Source of the DNA: Actinomyces provencensis
GTDB taxonomy: Bacteria; Actinomycetota; Actinomycetes; Actinomycetales; Actinomycetaceae
Reading direction: 5' to 3'
Length of the DNA stretch: 64,000 nucleotides
NCBI RefSeq assembly: GCF_900155435.1
Contig: NZ_LT700212.1
Span: 2,664,099 to 2,728,098, forward strand
In this document: piece after piece, positions 63,062 through 64,000 of the stretch
How positions within the stretch are numbered: position 1 is the stretch's first letter
How the letters are laid out: each line of letters starts with the position of its first letter
Position numbers and translations under genes: made by a program
Notes under the pieces: generated by a model
What the model saw: the letters and a program-made list of their open reading frames with translations, nothing else
Told to the model about the DNA's origin: nothing
The model's database searches: none

Positions 63062-63532
63062 TCAGCGTGGTATCGGCTGACGACCGCGCGGACGGATCGT
63101 CCCGCCACAGGCGACGATCCCTGCACGGGCGCCGTCGTTGCTGATGCCGAGGCGGGCCGCAACCTGTGGCAAGGTCAGCCCTTCCTCATACAGCCGTGCC
63201 GCTTCACGACGGATGCTCTCGGGAAGCCCCGGACTCCGGGTCGGTACGCCTGCCCGGCGCACCAGCTCACTGACGGTCGAGCGGTGCACGCCGAAGCGGT
63301 CGGCCAGCTCTTGAACGGGTACCTCTGCGGCGTAGGAGTCGAGCAGTGCCGCACGATTCGAGGCATTCAAACGAGTTTGAGACTGACGCGATCTTTCGAC
63401 CACCAGGCCTCGCGTGTCCGCTCGCTGGGTCGCCGGGCGACCCATCCTGCGAGCCCGAGATGCCTTGTGGACACGGGAAATCAGCGAACGTATGGGCTTG
63501 CGAGGGTTTGAGAAGTACCTACGGAGGTCCAC
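63062..63532 (-). CDS. Helix-turn-helix DNA-binding protein
   Basis: A 156-residue basic protein with two helix-turn-helix motifs: VQELADRFGVHRSTVSELVRRAGV and TLPQVAARLGISNDGARAGIVACG. The pair resembles the DNA-binding tail of resolvases without the catalytic part. It ends one base before the longest open start of the AlbA_2 gene and may regulate it. The start is uncertain (ATG 63442 is an alternative) and the first 30 residues are Arg/Lys-rich. Confidence 0.65.
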   Translation of the reverse strand: MDLRRYFSNPRKPIRSLISRVHKASRARRMGRPATQRADTRGLVVERSRQSQTRLNASNRAALLDSYAAEVPVQELADRFGVHRSTVSELVRRAGVPTRSPGLPESIRREAARLYEEGLTLPQVAARLGISNDGARAGIVACGGTIRPRGRQPIPR

Positions 63533-63631
63533 AGTTCCGGACGTGGTCGAGTCCCCGACCTGGGCGTGCTGGCTCTTCGTGACGGCGAACCACTCCGCGG
63601 GTCGGAGGGTTGCCTCCTCGTCCTCAACGGA
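63533..63631. other. Gap at the possible right edge of the ICE
   Basis: 99 bases without a gene. It contains TCGAGTCCC (63547-63555), also present in the tRNA-Ala T-arm, but without the rest of a tRNA 3' end. Confidence 0.3.
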
Positions 63632-64000
63632 TCAGTCGGGCAGCCGTTCGGCCAACGCTGCCACCGTCGTGCAGTCGATCAGCAGTGTCCCGCCCACGGC
63701 GTCGATCGCCGTTCCCATCCCCCGGAGGAGCGTGTCGAGCTCGTCCTCCGGAAGACGGTTGATGCCGCCCGAGGTCGAGGCCCGCTCAAGCCATGCATCA
63801 CGCCCGATGGTCGACTGCCGCGTGAAGGTCAGACGCTCGACCGGCCCGAATGCGCCGGTTGTCCGGAGACCGGCGGCGGCACGGTCGATGATCGAACCGT
63901 AGGGATCAGCGTGTGGCGCGGCGGCCCAGGGATTGAACGGGAGACCCGTGTCGAGGGAGTCGAAGACCTCGGCGAACTCGGCAGCGAGTTCCGGCGATGG
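63632..64000 (-). CDS. SAM-dependent methyltransferase, C-terminal part
   Basis: 122 codons to TGA 63632; the start lies beyond the window. The part visible (VERLTFTRQSTIGRDAWLERASTSGG, INRLPEDELDTLLRGMGTAIDAVGG, LIDCTTVAAL) matches the C-terminal end of class I UbiE-like methyltransferases in Actinobacteria. The SAM motif is not in view, so the identity is moderate. It could be the first chromosomal gene after the ICE or further ICE cargo. Confidence 0.6.
   Translation of the reverse strand, partial: PSPELAAEFAEVFDSLDTGLPFNPWAAAPHADPYGSIIDRAAAGLRTTGAFGPVERLTFTRQSTIGRDAWLERASTSGGINRLPEDELDTLLRGMGTAIDAVGGTLLIDCTTVAALAERLPD

Larger units (their letters stand above)
24771..63532. mobile_element. 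Integrative and conjugative element inserted at tRNA-Ala (right end not seen)
   Basis: The content is a serine integrase at the tRNA edge, a type IV secretion set (TraG, VirB4-like, VirB6-like, VirB8-like, DUF6112 pair, wall hydrolase), a MobF relaxase, prim-pol, ArdC, SSB and DprA-like genes, cargo, and two insertion sequences. This is a conjugative element of actinobacterial type. The left end is set by tRNA-Ala. No second copy of the tRNA 3' end is present up to 64000, so the true right end lies outside the window or has been lost; 63532 is only the last gene that looks ICE-borne. Confidence 0.85.

Noticed and set aside
63547-63555. TCGAGTCCC as a possible right attachment site (matches the tRNA-Ala T-arm)
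   Set aside because: If it were the crossover, the sequence after it should restore the original tRNA 3' end (CCCGT plus the acceptor strand). It reads CCCCGACCTGG instead, so it would not give a functional tRNA. A 9-base match in this gap is plausible by chance.

Overview
The window is a high-GC actinobacterial chromosome segment. The first 24.8 kb is the replication-origin neighbourhood in a classic actinobacterial order: trxB-trxA, an aminotransferase, an ATP-grasp ligase, a HAD phosphatase, parB-parA, rsmG-jag-yidC-yidD-rnpA-rpmH on the minus strand, then dnaA-dnaN-recF-dciA(DUF721)-gyrB-gyrA-DUF3566 on the plus strand, followed by tRNA-Ile(GAT), a DLW-39-type small protein and tRNA-Ala(TGC). 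Long, low-complexity N-terminal ParB and C-terminal GyrA tails, and the position of the aminotransferase/ligase pair beside parB, suggest an Actinomycetaceae-like host (Actinomyces/Schaalia type). That placement is an inference from gene order only.

The origin region has DnaA-box-like sequences on both sides of dnaA. The 850-bp dnaA-dnaN gap also carries three successive, unrelated tandem repeat arrays (19, 19 and 23 bp periods). Three perfect 16-bp parS palindromes lie in parB and in the parA-parB gap. The divergent switch at rpmH/dnaA separates the minus-strand ribosome/membrane-insertion operon from the plus-strand replication operon.

From tRNA-Ala to near the right edge (about 24.77 kb to at least 63.5 kb) lies an integrative and conjugative element (ICE) with a mosaic of cargo. 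At its left edge a large serine integrase points into the tRNA gene. The transfer module is mostly on the minus strand, with many 4-bp overlaps: DUF4913-like protein, SSB-like protein, TraG/VirD4 coupling ATPase, VirB4-like ATPase, SCO6880-type membrane protein, VirB6/TrbL-like protein, two DUF6112-type two-helix proteins, a lytic transglycosylase/M23 wall hydrolase, a VirB8-like protein, a ParB-domain protein, DUF2637 protein, prim-pol and ArdC antirestriction protein. A MobF relaxase-helicase on the plus strand completes it. Cargo and passengers are a DUF4062-like gene inserted between transfer genes, an AraC regulator plus two-component system plus FtsX-type ABC transporter, an orphan C5-cytosine methyltransferase, a DprA-like gene, an AlbA_2 (Schlafen-type) gene with a helix-turn-helix neighbour, and small unknowns.

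Two insertion sequences sit inside ICE genes and both can be undone on paper. An IS256-family copy splits ardC (duplication of about 9-10 bp) and an ISL3-family copy splits a gene of unknown function with a HEPN-like R-x4-H motif (8-bp duplication). A short near-palindromic motif (GGTGCRCC) recurs upstream of several ICE genes. The right end of the ICE was not found; the last 370 bases hold the end of a SAM-methyltransferase gene that may be chromosomal.
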